A stretch of DNA of 30,220 bases, from IMG/VR virus record IMGVR_UViG_3300046836_000582, positions 1 to 30,220 of that record; one strand, 5' to 3'. Every line of letters starts with the position of its first letter. Within the stretch, counting starts at the first letter, position 1. A model generated the notes under the pieces. That model saw only the letters and a program-made list of their open reading frames with translations. It was not told the DNA's origin and did no database searches. The position numbers and the translations under genes are program-made. This DNA comes from a virus. Below, piece by piece: positions 12,915 through 19,358 of this stretch.

Positions 12915-13214
12915 ATGGAACCAGAGACAGTTGTAAACGAATTGAAGGCCGTGATTGACGAAATTTCCGCAACTCAAGCACCCCCGGAAGCACCACCGGT
13001 CCCAGTCCCCCCGACCTATCAGGATCGAGTTCGAACCGAGAAAGCGGAACTCGATGCAAAGATCGAAAAACTTCAGGCGTTCATCGACGGAGACGTCTTC
13101 AAAAATATGAGTACCAACGTCGAGGGTGCCGACGAGCGCGGAAGACTCAAAAGTCAATTGAATTTCATGCGTGGGTATTCCGATATTCTCGGAGAACGCA
13201 TTATCCGATTCTAA
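12915..13214 (+). CDS. Acb2/Tad1-hairpin-like protein, candidate anti-CBASS sponge (99 aa)
   Basis: The C-terminal two thirds (about 34-99) match the pattern I know from Acb2-family proteins: YQDRVRTEKAELDAKIEKL, FIDGDVF, LKSQLNFMRGYSDILGERI. That is two long helices in a hairpin with YQxRV, E-x2-EL, K-x2-KL-x2-FI and Y-x2-ILGxRI. Acb2 proteins form hexamers that soak up the cyclic nucleotides that activate CBASS effectors. The first 33 residues are an extra helix and a Pro-rich linker, not part of the hairpin. RBS AGGAGG. It lies between portal and scaffold, a common place for this small family in phages. Binding activity is inferred from family resemblance only; a structural role is the alternative. 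Confidence 0.75.
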   Translation: MEPETVVNELKAVIDEISATQAPPEAPPVPVPPTYQDRVRTEKAELDAKIEKLQAFIDGDVFKNMSTNVEGADERGRLKSQLNFMRGYSDILGERIIRF

Positions 13215-13234
13215 GTTTCTAGGAGGCAACAATT

Positions 13235-14239
13235 ATGGCAGATACAGTACAAACACCAACACTTGAACAGACGACTGCGGCAGAGCTGGATGCTTTGCTT
13301 GGAACACCAGGATCTGCTGCTCCCGCAGCAGTAGTCGAGGATGGGTCCAAACCCAAACCCGACGCCAAGAGCCCTCCGGTTGCCTCCCCGGAGGGTTCTG
13401 AAACTCCCTCGGAGGAAGATACTCTTATCGCAGCACTCGAAGCGATCGAGGAAGAGAAACCGGTAGAAGTAAAACCAGACGAGAAACCTGCTCTGAGCGA
13501 AGAGCAAAAAGCGGTTCTCGATGTGATCCCAACGGCGACAGAAGCCGTTCGACTGCATAACGTCGAGCAGAACTACAACAACTTCACCGGCGCCTTGGCA
13601 AACGGCCAATTCGACAACGTTCAGAAGATGATTGAACAATGGAATCCCGACGTATGGGAGGGTTTGCTTGAACACATCTACGAGCAGAAGGTTGCTTCTG
13701 GCGAATGGGTGGATCGTTTTATTGCAGTCGCTGATGGCAAAGGCCCAACAAAAGAATTCACGAAACTCCAGAAGGAAGTGAATGAGTTAAAGAATCAACT
13801 CGTCGATAAGAAGACCGGAGAAGCGCAAACAAATGCTCAGCAACAGCTCAGCGATAACTTGAAGAAATACAGCACTCACGTTGGAGAACTATTCGATCAG
13901 CTGAATTTCAACAAAGCGGATCGGCGTTGGATTGTGGCGGATTTGAATCTTCGAATTGCTGCGGATCCCAAAGTTCTTGCCGCGGTGCGCGGAGGAAATG
14001 CGAAGGCTGTGAACGCGCTTTTCAAAGCGACCTGTAAGGACTATATCAATCGCGACAAGGAAGTCGTTGAGCAGACCACAGAGAAAATAGATGCTCAGAG
14101 CAAGAAGAAACTTCCGCTCGGCGGCGCGGCTGCTGTTGCCGAAGGCGCATTACCAGAAGACTTCAAGAACGTTCCGGCGAAGGATGCCGAGAGCGTCGCA
14201 TCGCGGATGCTCGACAAATTGCTTGGTAAGAAAAAGTAA
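13235..14239 (+). CDS. Scaffolding protein (334 aa)
   Basis: Position between portal and major capsid, length and composition fit a scaffolding protein, which directs procapsid assembly and leaves the shell. The first 95 residues are acidic, Pro/Glu/Ala-rich and disordered. A helical middle follows (EAVRLHNVEQNYNNFTGAL, DNVQKMIEQWNPDVWEGLLEHIYEQKV), then a coiled-coil region (about 165-215, FTKLQKEVNELKNQL). The end is basic (LDKLLGKKK), as in P22-type scaffolds whose C-terminus binds the coat. RBS AGGAGG 8 nt upstream. A GC-rich 8-bp inverted repeat (13372-13379 with 13388-13395) lies in the disordered coding part. Confidence 0.8.
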   Translation: MADTVQTPTLEQTTAAELDALLGTPGSAAPAAVVEDGSKPKPDAKSPPVASPEGSETPSEEDTLIAALEAIEEEKPVEVKPDEKPALSEEQKAVLDVIPTATEAVRLHNVEQNYNNFTGALANGQFDNVQKMIEQWNPDVWEGLLEHIYEQKVASGEWVDRFIAVADGKGPTKEFTKLQKEVNELKNQLVDKKTGEAQTNAQQQLSDNLKKYSTHVGELFDQLNFNKADRRWIVADLNLRIAADPKVLAAVRGGNAKAVNALFKATCKDYINRDKEVVEQTTEKIDAQSKKKLPLGGAAAVAEGALPEDFKNVPAKDAESVASRMLDKLLGKKK

Positions 14240-14240
14240 T

Positions 14241-14259
14241 ATTCACAGTTGCTGTGAAT
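14241..14259. repeat. Perfect 8-bp hairpin at the scaffold/endonuclease junction
   Basis: ATTCACAG and CTGTGAAT pair around TTG, directly after the scaffold stop codon. It contains the stop codon of the convergent endonuclease gene. Together with the terminator that follows it makes a two-hairpin 3' end. Confidence 0.5.
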
Positions 14260-14743
14260 TTGGGCCGGAAGGTGAATATCTTCCGGCTTTTTCTATGTAA
14301 TCGGCAAGAGCGCGAAGAATTGTGGGATTCTCGTTGGCGTGACCAACTGCGAGATTGCAGCCACTGCAAAGGATGCCACGAATCATGCCTGTCGAATGGT
14401 CGTGATCGATGCTCGGCTTGTTTTTGGATCCGCAGATTTCGCAACCGTTCTTTTTTCGCTCAAGAAGACTCGCCGCTTCTTCGAGAGAAACTTTATAACG
14501 ATTTCGAATTTCATAAATAGCGTGTCTATCCGGGTTTGCCTTTCGGTATTGTCTTTGATAGGCAGGGTTTGACCCGTTTTGGACTCTCCGTAATCTTGCT
14601 AATTCGCGATTTGCAGCCATCCATTCTGGATCGGCCTTCTTTTTATCGTAGTATCTTCTGCCAGAAATACGCCGATTTTCTTTGTGGTCCTTCTGCCATT
14701 GACTACGATACGCTCGTGCTTTTTCTAAATCTGTATACGCCAT
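14243..14743 (-). CDS. Endonuclease VII-like HNH nuclease on the minus strand (166 aa)
   Basis: The C-terminal half carries the recombination-endonuclease-VII pattern: C101-x2-C104, then the DHDH motif (113-116), then C126-x2-C129 with N130, that is two zinc-binding pairs framing the catalytic His. The first 90 residues are Arg/Lys/Tyr-rich repeats (RRYYDKKKADPEWMAANRELARLRR), probably DNA-binding. Family members resolve branched DNA during packaging or act as free-standing homing nucleases. Its reversed orientation between scaffold and capsid suggests a selfish or accessory insertion. Its last 16 codons read antisense through the scaffold terminator. The start shows a -10-like hexamer 6 nt upstream. 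Confidence 0.88.
   Translation of the reverse strand: MAYTDLEKARAYRSQWQKDHKENRRISGRRYYDKKKADPEWMAANRELARLRRVQNGSNPAYQRQYRKANPDRHAIYEIRNRYKVSLEEAASLLERKKNGCEICGSKNKPSIDHDHSTGMIRGILCSGCNLAVGHANENPTILRALADYIEKAGRYSPSGPNSQQL
14264..14292 (+). terminator. Intrinsic terminator after scaffold
   Basis: GCCGGAAG (14264-14271) pairs with CTTCCGGC (14280-14287) and is followed by five T. It ends the portal-scaffold transcript before the capsid promoter. It lies inside the 3' coding end of the convergent endonuclease gene. Confidence 0.8.
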
Positions 14744-14749
14744 TCCTGA

Positions 14750-14755
14750 ATTCTA
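14750..14755 (-). promoter_or_regulatory. -10-like element before the endonuclease gene
   Basis: TAGAAT on the minus strand (5/6) is followed by 6 nt (TCAGGA) and then the ATG, the same layout as the leaderless starts on the plus strand. CAGGA 1 nt from the ATG is too close for normal Shine-Dalgarno use. Confidence 0.45.
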
Positions 14756-14819
14756 CAAAGCTAAAACACAAAGTGCCACATAAATTATTTGCTTGACTTA
14801 GCATTTCTTTTCTGAGGCG

Positions 14820-14828
14820 TGGTATATT
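14820..14828 (+). promoter_or_regulatory. Extended -10 promoter of the capsid operon
   Basis: TGG-TATATT with the hexamer at 14823-14828 (5/6). A TTGACT lies at 14793-14798 but 24 bp away, too far for a normal -35. A start near 14835 gives a leader of about 65 nt, the longest of the set. Confidence 0.55.
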
Positions 14829-14868
14829 TTGTATAGACAGAAGCACAAGGCAGAAGTCAAGACAAATC

Positions 14869-14880
14869 GGGCTACGGCCC
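14869..14880 (+). promoter_or_regulatory. UNCG-tetraloop hairpin in the capsid leader
   Basis: GGGC-TACG-GCCC folds into a short stem closed by C(UACG)G, a member of the very stable UNCG tetraloop class. It lies between the predicted start and the GAAGGA ribosome binding site, so it may protect the capsid mRNA 5' end. Confidence 0.5.
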
Positions 14881-14899
14881 TTAACGAAGGAAAAAACTT

Positions 14900-16123
14900 A
14901 TGGCTCTCGGAGATTTGGCCCAGCTTAACGGCGTGGTAAAGATCATAGGAGGGAAACTTACTAAGGTCTACGAGGAAAAAGCGCTTCTGCACAATCGCCT
15001 CCAAAAAGGAAAGGGCACTTCGATCAGCGATCGAGGCGTTGAGATTCCAACTCAGCTTTCTCCCAACTTCAACCATGCTTTCATGGCTGACGGTGGTGAG
15101 TTTCCGGTTGGCGGATCGGTCCTGGTGAAAAGGGCATCCGTCTATTTCAAGAACATCGCGCACACCGCTCGTCTGACCGGCGCTGCGCTTGACGCGATCA
15201 AAGGCGGGGATCGAGCCTATATCGATAACTCGCTGTCCTGGACTCTTGAGGAAACGGTGAAGTCCGCTGCGAAGGCCGGAAACATTTACGCTCACGGCGT
15301 TGGGGACGGTCGCTTGGCGACGATCTCTGCCGGTGCTAATTCCGCCACGCAGACTGTAAACAACAACGATAAGAATCGGTTTCTGCGAGACGGTTTGGTG
15401 GTTCAGAGCGTCACGCCTGGAACCGGTGCAGTTACCGCGACTGGTACGATTCTGAATTCGAAGGCTTCTGCGACTACGTTTACGACTGTGGCTGCGATGA
15501 CGACTACGCTGACCAGCGATATTATCGTCGCTTCTGGATCTTTCAATCTGGCGATCGCCGGAATGAAGTTGATGATCGACGACACGACCAACGGAGCGGT
15601 TACGTTCCAGGGGTTGAGCCGAACGACTTTCCCGAGCTACAAGGCATTCCGAGTCAACGCCGGTTCTACCGGTATGGATCCTGCCTTCCTGCGAAGAGCG
15701 CTGAGCGCCGGTATCCACATCAATGTTGGAGAACTGGACAGGGACAATCTGGAAATCTGGGCGCATCCCGCACAGGTCTCCGCGTATCATGCTCTGGGTT
15801 GGAATCTGAAACGATTCGAGGGGACCAGCAAATCGGTGGATCTCGGTTTCGTCACCAGCGAGTATGAGGGAATTGCGATGGTCCAGGACGTCGACTGCGA
15901 CAAGGATCGGGTCGAGTTCATCGATTTCTCCACGATGGGGAAATACGTTGCCAAGGATTATGGCTGGGATGATCGCTCTGGCGCCGTGCTGAGCCGCGTT
16001 GTGGGAACGAATTCCTACAAGGATCAGTTCGAAGCCTATTACACGGGTCGGTTCAACTACGGTTGCACTGCTCCGAATCGCAACGCTTTCGTGGATGGTT
16101 TGACTATCCCGACCGGATTCTAA
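14900..16123 (+). CDS. Major capsid protein, HK97 fold (407 aa)
   Basis: This forms the icosahedral shell. The opening (MALGDLAQLNGVVKIIGGKL, VYEEKALLHNRLQ) is an N-arm. SPNFNHAFMADGGEFPVGG is followed by KRASVYFKNIAHTARLTGAALDAIKGGDRAYIDNSLSWTLEE, the E-loop/spine-helix pattern of HK97-like capsids. LDRDNLEIWAHPAQVSAYHAL and the late FEAYYTGRFNYGC strand fit the P and A domains. Length 407 is typical. The Thr/Ala-rich stretch at about 165-215 may be an inserted surface domain. The gene has its own promoter and a long leader, as expected for the most abundant protein. RBS GAAGGA. Confidence 0.85.
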   Translation: MALGDLAQLNGVVKIIGGKLTKVYEEKALLHNRLQKGKGTSISDRGVEIPTQLSPNFNHAFMADGGEFPVGGSVLVKRASVYFKNIAHTARLTGAALDAIKGGDRAYIDNSLSWTLEETVKSAAKAGNIYAHGVGDGRLATISAGANSATQTVNNNDKNRFLRDGLVVQSVTPGTGAVTATGTILNSKASATTFTTVAAMTTTLTSDIIVASGSFNLAIAGMKLMIDDTTNGAVTFQGLSRTTFPSYKAFRVNAGSTGMDPAFLRRALSAGIHINVGELDRDNLEIWAHPAQVSAYHALGWNLKRFEGTSKSVDLGFVTSEYEGIAMVQDVDCDKDRVEFIDFSTMGKYVAKDYGWDDRSGAVLSRVVGTNSYKDQFEAYYTGRFNYGCTAPNRNAFVDGLTIPTGF

Positions 16124-16137
16124 TCAGGAGAAAACGA

Positions 16138-16491
16138 ATGTCAGTTAAAGCAGCTCGCGGACAGTCAGACGGAAATCTGGCTGTCATGTTCAAGATTCTC
16201 GATACCGCTGGAACACCTTCAATTGTGGATGTCTCGCCAGCGTCGATGCTGGCAGATATCTCAGTTGTGGATACTGGAGTTGGTATCTACGATGTGACGG
16301 TCAAGAATTTCCAGGGGCCGCAGCAAAAAGTGAATATCCAGGTTACGCCTTATGTGATCGGGAACTTTGGAACTGTGACGGCTCGAAGTTATTCCGGCGC
16401 AGACTTTTCGTTGACAGTCAAAACTGGAACGGCAGTCACAGACTTCACAGCTGCAGATACGTCTAGTGACGTTCGATTGGAGGCTTTCTAA
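16138..16491 (+). CDS. Small beta-rich protein after capsid, probable decoration protein (117 aa)
   Basis: AGGAG 8 nt before the ATG at 16138 sets the start; an in-frame upstream ATG at 16063 lies inside the capsid gene. The protein opens MSVKAARGQSDGNLAVMFKI and is built of short beta strands with few helices (IVDVSPASMLADISVVDTG, YDVTVKNF, VNIQVTPYVIG, DFSLTVKTG). Its place directly after the capsid gene and its size fit a head-decoration protein. No family recognised. Confidence 0.7.
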   Translation: MSVKAARGQSDGNLAVMFKILDTAGTPSIVDVSPASMLADISVVDTGVGIYDVTVKNFQGPQQKVNIQVTPYVIGNFGTVTARSYSGADFSLTVKTGTAVTDFTAADTSSDVRLEAF

Positions 16492-16676
16492 TGGCAGCGA
16501 TTACAGCGGCACCGACTCCTCCGAAGACCAAGATGGGAAAAGGCTTCTACCAGGATCTGGATTGGGCCTTGAAAACAATGGTCGCAGCCCTGGCCGACGA
16601 TACGTCGAACGGGACAACGGCAAACACGATTGCGGAATTGCAGACATACATCGCTGCAGTTATTCTGGTACTGTAA
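16491..16676 (+). CDS. Small helical protein in capsid operon (61 aa)
   Basis: The ATG overlaps the previous stop (TAATG). A Pro/Thr/Lys-rich first 15 residues (MAAITAAPTPPKTKMG) are followed by one long helix (FYQDLDWALKTMVAAL) and a hydrophobic C-terminus (AELQTYIAAVILVL) that could be amphipathic or membrane-touching. Together with the next gene it forms a pair of very small coupled proteins of the head operon. Function unknown. Confidence 0.65.
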   Translation: MAAITAAPTPPKTKMGKGFYQDLDWALKTMVAALADDTSNGTTANTIAELQTYIAAVILVL

Positions 16677-16689
16677 AGGAGAATAGAAC

Positions 16690-16854
16690 ATGGCAGCAGC
16701 AACACAGGTTCCCGCGGGGACATGGCACGGCAAGGGTTGGATTGTCCAGCTCACTGCAGATATCAATACGGCAGTCGCTGAAGGTATCTTCGCCGGATCC
16801 GATACGGTCACAACTGCGCTTGCGAATCTGGCAACAGAACAAGCCACTCGTTAA
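16690..16854 (+). CDS. Small protein closing the capsid operon (54 aa)
   Basis: ATG at 16690 with GGAG 8-9 nt upstream; stop at 16852-16854. The product (MAAATQVPAGTWHGKGWIV, then LTADINTAVAEGIF and TTALANLATEQATR) resembles the preceding 61-residue protein in composition and N-terminus (MAA-T-P), so the two may be diverged copies. It is followed at once by the structured terminator at 16863. Confidence 0.65.
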   Translation: MAAATQVPAGTWHGKGWIVQLTADINTAVAEGIFAGSDTVTTALANLATEQATR

Positions 16855-16862
16855 TACCGATA

Positions 16863-16930
16863 GGGCGTCGATTAGATATAGGTAGCCAAAGCGAAATGCA
16901 GGGCTCCAATCTTCGACGCCCTTATTTTTT
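16863..16930 (+). terminator. Structured intrinsic terminator of the capsid operon
   Basis: GGGCGTCGA (16863-16871) pairs perfectly with TCGACGCCC (16913-16921), followed by TTATTTTTT. The enclosed 41 nt fold further: AGAT (16874-16877) with ATCT (16909-16912) and AGCC (16884-16887) with GGCT (16902-16905). This is a long, three-tier terminator rather than a simple hairpin. Confidence 0.75.
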
Positions 16931-16931
16931 A

Positions 16932-16940
16932 TGATAGGAT
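16932..16940 (+). promoter_or_regulatory. Extended -10-like element after the capsid terminator
   Basis: TGA-TAGGAT with the hexamer at 16935-16940 (4/6). A start near 16947 would give a 9-nt leader just downstream of the TTGGAGG core. Lies right after the terminator U-tract, so transcription restarts here. Confidence 0.35.
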
Positions 16941-16955
16941 TAGTTGGAGGCAGTT

Positions 16956-17516
16956 ATGAAATGGTTACAGGCCGCTGATGCACCACAACCGCCAGATTGG
17001 TTCGTTCGCGAACTAAAACTAATTGACCCAACTCTGCGTGCCGTCTGGGGGCTCGAACGATATCTCAGAGAGGAATGGGCTATCGAGCGAAAAACCCCTG
17101 CAGAAAACTACTGGCTCATGTATGAATCACTACTTACTAGCGATGAACCACGATTCGTCGATCAGCCAGTCTATGACTGCGAGCAGAGAGAAACGGATCC
17201 TATCACTGGAATCTTTATCGGTTACAAGCAAGTAGGAATTCGAAAATACGATCTGGCTCCAGAATTCGAATGGGTTGCGTTCCGTCCTACCTTAGATCAA
17301 GCCTTACTGACGCTTATCAAGAAACTTTATTGGGAACGAGATCATCCGGAAGAAGTTGCTGCAGCCGCAACCGCAGAAGCAGAAGCAAAAGAAAAATCCG
17401 ATCAGACAAAGATCGACGACGCAAAACGAGAAGGCATTGACGAAGCTTTCTTAGAGGTAGAAAAAGTTCGTCAATTCGGATACGGAAAAACAAGGAAGGA
17501 GCAGTTCGACAAATGA
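16956..17516 (+). CDS. Unknown structural-region protein (186 aa)
   Basis: The ATG at 16956 follows GGAGG by 5 nt and is preferred over a TTG at 16944, which lies inside that ribosome binding site. The protein is mixed alpha/beta with many Trp and Tyr (MKWLQAADAPQPPDWFVREL, RYLREEWAIERKTPAENYWLMYESLL), then FEWVAFRPTLDQALLTLIKKLYWERDHP, then a charged Ala/Glu coiled coil (about 136-175). It is the first gene after the capsid terminator and may be a tail completion or assembly factor, but nothing identifies it. Confidence 0.75.
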   Translation: MKWLQAADAPQPPDWFVRELKLIDPTLRAVWGLERYLREEWAIERKTPAENYWLMYESLLTSDEPRFVDQPVYDCEQRETDPITGIFIGYKQVGIRKYDLAPEFEWVAFRPTLDQALLTLIKKLYWERDHPEEVAAAATAEAEAKEKSDQTKIDDAKREGIDEAFLEVEKVRQFGYGKTRKEQFDK

Positions 17517-17689
17517 GTTGCTGCTGGCCTCTTGTCCCAAACTCACATGACCAGTCTTGTCCAAAATATCCCGCTGACGGGGTATTTGAAAAATGCACCT
17601 GCGGGGCGGTGGAAAGATTTGCGGCAGAAATTGCTGAAATGCGAAAAAACAGAGAAGATACAGAAAAGGAAAAAGAGGAGAAACAATGA
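17513..17689 (+). CDS. Small Cys-rich protein, possible zinc-binding (58 aa)
   Basis: The ORF begins at ATGA overlapping the upstream stop and ends with ATGA overlapping the next start, so it sits in a coupled trio. Cysteines are at 3, 4, 16, 28 and 30 with His12, in the order CC, H, C, CTC, which could hold a metal ion. The second half is a highly charged helix (EMRKNREDTEKEKEEKQ). No known family. The tight coupling on both sides argues that it is a real gene. Confidence 0.65.
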   Translation: MSCCWPLVPNSHDQSCPKYPADGVFEKCTCGAVERFAAEIAEMRKNREDTEKEKEEKQ

Positions 17690-18432
17690 GCACTATTGCA
17701 GTCTTCAACGGCTTTGGAAAATACGAGCAGACCCAGGATGGCCAGAAAGGAATCACACTGAAATTCGGTGGCGTTCCGTTCTGGTTACCATACGATAAGA
17801 TCACTTATTTCCCGGATTACACAATGCGGGAAGTCGATCAAGATAAGAGTTCTCCTGGTGGCCAGGTTCAGGGAGAGCTGGTGTACCACACCTTCCGCGT
17901 CTCCGGCGATACGATCGTCGATATTCTTTTGGAGAACGGAGATACGCATAAGAATAGCGACAAAGGGATTATCGTGATCCCGAGCGAAGGCCACCGAAAA
18001 GACTCCTATATCAAGGTTTCATCCGGGTATGAAATCGATGGTCGTCCAATTTTTGAGAGTATCCAGGAAATCGTTCCTACAGCGTTGGAGATCCAGGAAG
18101 CCCATCGACTTGCAGATATTTACAAGCAAACCGTTGTGCAGGAGTATCTTCAGTCGAAACGGGAACGAATTAACGGCGGAGTCGGGCAAACAACTCCCTC
18201 TGGCCTTACCCGCGTTTACATGGATGAACTTGGCATCAAGGATCTGGATGATGTTTCGAAGAGTCTTGAGCAGTCAGGCGCCAACGGGTTAACCCTGGAG
18301 ATCCTGCAGGAAGCCGTCAAGGCTTTGCAGGCGTTGAACCCAAAGCCGCAGACCACAGTTCCGGAGCCAACTAAAAGCGGCCCTCCGGGAAAAGCGACTG
18401 GTTTGAAGGAAGTTCAGCCAAGCATCGTATAA
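17686..18432 (+). CDS. Unknown virion-region protein (248 aa)
   Basis: The N-terminal half is beta-rich (AVFNGFGKYEQTQDGQKGITLKFGG, FWLPYDKITYFPDYT, GELVYHTFRVSG, SYIKVSSGYEIDGRP). The second half is helical (AHRLADIYKQTVVQEYLQSKRERI, LDDVSKSLEQSG, LEILQEAVKALQAL) and ends in a Pro/Lys-rich disordered tail. No motif recognised. It lies immediately before the adaptor gene, so a head-tail interface or chaperone role is plausible. Its stop codon is part of the TATAAT of the next gene's promoter. Confidence 0.75.
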   Translation: MSTIAVFNGFGKYEQTQDGQKGITLKFGGVPFWLPYDKITYFPDYTMREVDQDKSSPGGQVQGELVYHTFRVSGDTIVDILLENGDTHKNSDKGIIVIPSEGHRKDSYIKVSSGYEIDGRPIFESIQEIVPTALEIQEAHRLADIYKQTVVQEYLQSKRERINGGVGQTTPSGLTRVYMDELGIKDLDDVSKSLEQSGANGLTLEILQEAVKALQALNPKPQTTVPEPTKSGPPGKATGLKEVQPSIV

Positions 18433-18433
18433 T
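18428..18433 (+). promoter_or_regulatory. Perfect TATAAT, predicted leaderless start of the 18440 gene
   Basis: TATAAT (6/6) overlaps the upstream stop codon and is followed by 6 nt (GGTGGT) and then the ATG. TTGAAG at 18403-18408 could be a -35 at 19 bp. Confidence 0.6.
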
Positions 18434-18439
18434 GGTGGT

Positions 18440-19153
18440 ATGACCACCGTTGAAATGATGGATCTTCTGACTCAAAGAACGAAGATCACGGATCAGACAA
18501 AGCTTTTGCGCGAATTGCGAGACGCCTATGATTGGGCCGTCAACGAGATCTTTATCTCTGCTGACGGCCCTCAACTTTTGATGACTGTCGGAGAAGAGCT
18601 TCCGGTTCTTGCAGCAACAACTCGCGATTACGATCTGGAAACCAATCTGGTTGGTGGAAGTATCCTCGGCCTGCAGACTCTCTGGGCAAAGTTTCCGACA
18701 GGATTAAACTTCACGCCTTTGATTCCACGCGCGGTAGCGAGCCAGGATTTCATTGCAATGGACTCATCCGCAATTGCAACACCGCTTATTGCAACGAATT
18801 TCCCGGTGTTCTACTCGATTGTAAACGACGGGAAAGTTAGATTCGCTCCGGCACTTCCAGCAGGAACCTTCCTTCGGGCAGATTATGCCAGGGTGGGACC
18901 GGCGCCAGATCCGACGACCAACCCGACGCAGCAGGATGGTACAGATATGCCTAGCATCTTCCACAGAGCTATTTTGGCGAAGGCAACTGCACATCTCTTC
19001 AACACCCTGGACGATAGCCGGGAAGGTGGATGGGAGACCCGCGCCATTCAGTTTAAGAACAGCGCTATATACGCCGCGGGAAAAGGAACTCGATCGCAGC
19101 GGCCAGTTGAGACGCGGCCATTCAGACGCGGGAATCGCAGGAGAGGGGTTTAG
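18440..19153 (+). CDS. Head-tail adaptor-like protein (237 aa)
   Basis: The N-terminus (VEMMDLLTQRTKITDQTKLLRELRDAYDWAVNEI) is the helical opening common to small connector proteins that sit under the portal. A beta core follows (LMTVGEELPVLAATTRDYDL, NFPVFYSIVNDGKVRFAPALPAGTFLRADYARVGP), then FHRAILAKATAHLFNTLDDSREGGWETRAIQFKNSAI, the usual final helices. The tail is strongly Arg-rich. The order adaptor, then nozzle, matches podoviral connectors. The assignment rests on pattern and position. Confidence 0.65.
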   Translation: MTTVEMMDLLTQRTKITDQTKLLRELRDAYDWAVNEIFISADGPQLLMTVGEELPVLAATTRDYDLETNLVGGSILGLQTLWAKFPTGLNFTPLIPRAVASQDFIAMDSSAIATPLIATNFPVFYSIVNDGKVRFAPALPAGTFLRADYARVGPAPDPTTNPTQQDGTDMPSIFHRAILAKATAHLFNTLDDSREGGWETRAIQFKNSAIYAAGKGTRSQRPVETRPFRRGNRRRGV

Positions 19154-19154
19154 T

Positions 19155-19358
19155 ATGCCAGCAACATCAGTAGCACAGAGACGTCTGTTTGCAATTGCCG
19201 AACATAATCCGAGCAAGTTGCATAAAGACAACAAGAAGATCCTTGGGAGTATGTCTCAGGATCAGATGCACGATTTCGCCGCAACACCGGAAAAGTCATT
19301 GCCGATGCACGTTGCGAAAAGCAAAGCCGAAAAACTCAAAACGTTAAGGAAAAAATAA
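19155..19358 (+). CDS. Small basic phage protein, DUF3008-like (67 aa)
   Basis: ATG at 19155 with AGGAGAGGGG upstream. The opening MPATSVAQRRLFAIAEHNP and the later GSMSQDQMHDFAATP follow the pattern of a widespread small phage/bacterial family (MPAxSxxQRRLF ... MSxxQLxDFA) of unknown function, which I associate with DUF3008. It is basic at the end (KSKAEKLKTLRKK). Coupled to the next gene by TAATG. It may be a small virion or nucleic-acid-associated protein. Confidence 0.7.
   Translation: MPATSVAQRRLFAIAEHNPSKLHKDNKKILGSMSQDQMHDFAATPEKSLPMHVAKSKAEKLKTLRKK

Noticed and set aside
12609-13232. 207-codon minus-strand ORF over the portal tail and the Acb2-like gene
   Set aside because: It covers the Gln/Pro/Gly repeat of portal in antisense, giving Leu/Trp-rich nonsense.
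13372-13395. GC-rich 8-bp hairpin in the scaffold gene as a regulatory element
   Set aside because: It lies in a Pro/Ser-coding disordered region where such GC repeats arise easily. No start, stop or slippery site is near.
14793-14828. TTGACT at 14793 as the -35 of the capsid promoter
   Set aside because: The distance to TATATT is 24 bp, well beyond the 16-19 bp range. The element is more likely an extended -10 promoter.
14798-15790. 330-codon minus-strand ORF antisense to the capsid gene
   Set aside because: It reads as low-complexity Arg/Ser sequence, lacks a ribosome binding site and mirrors the capsid codon usage.
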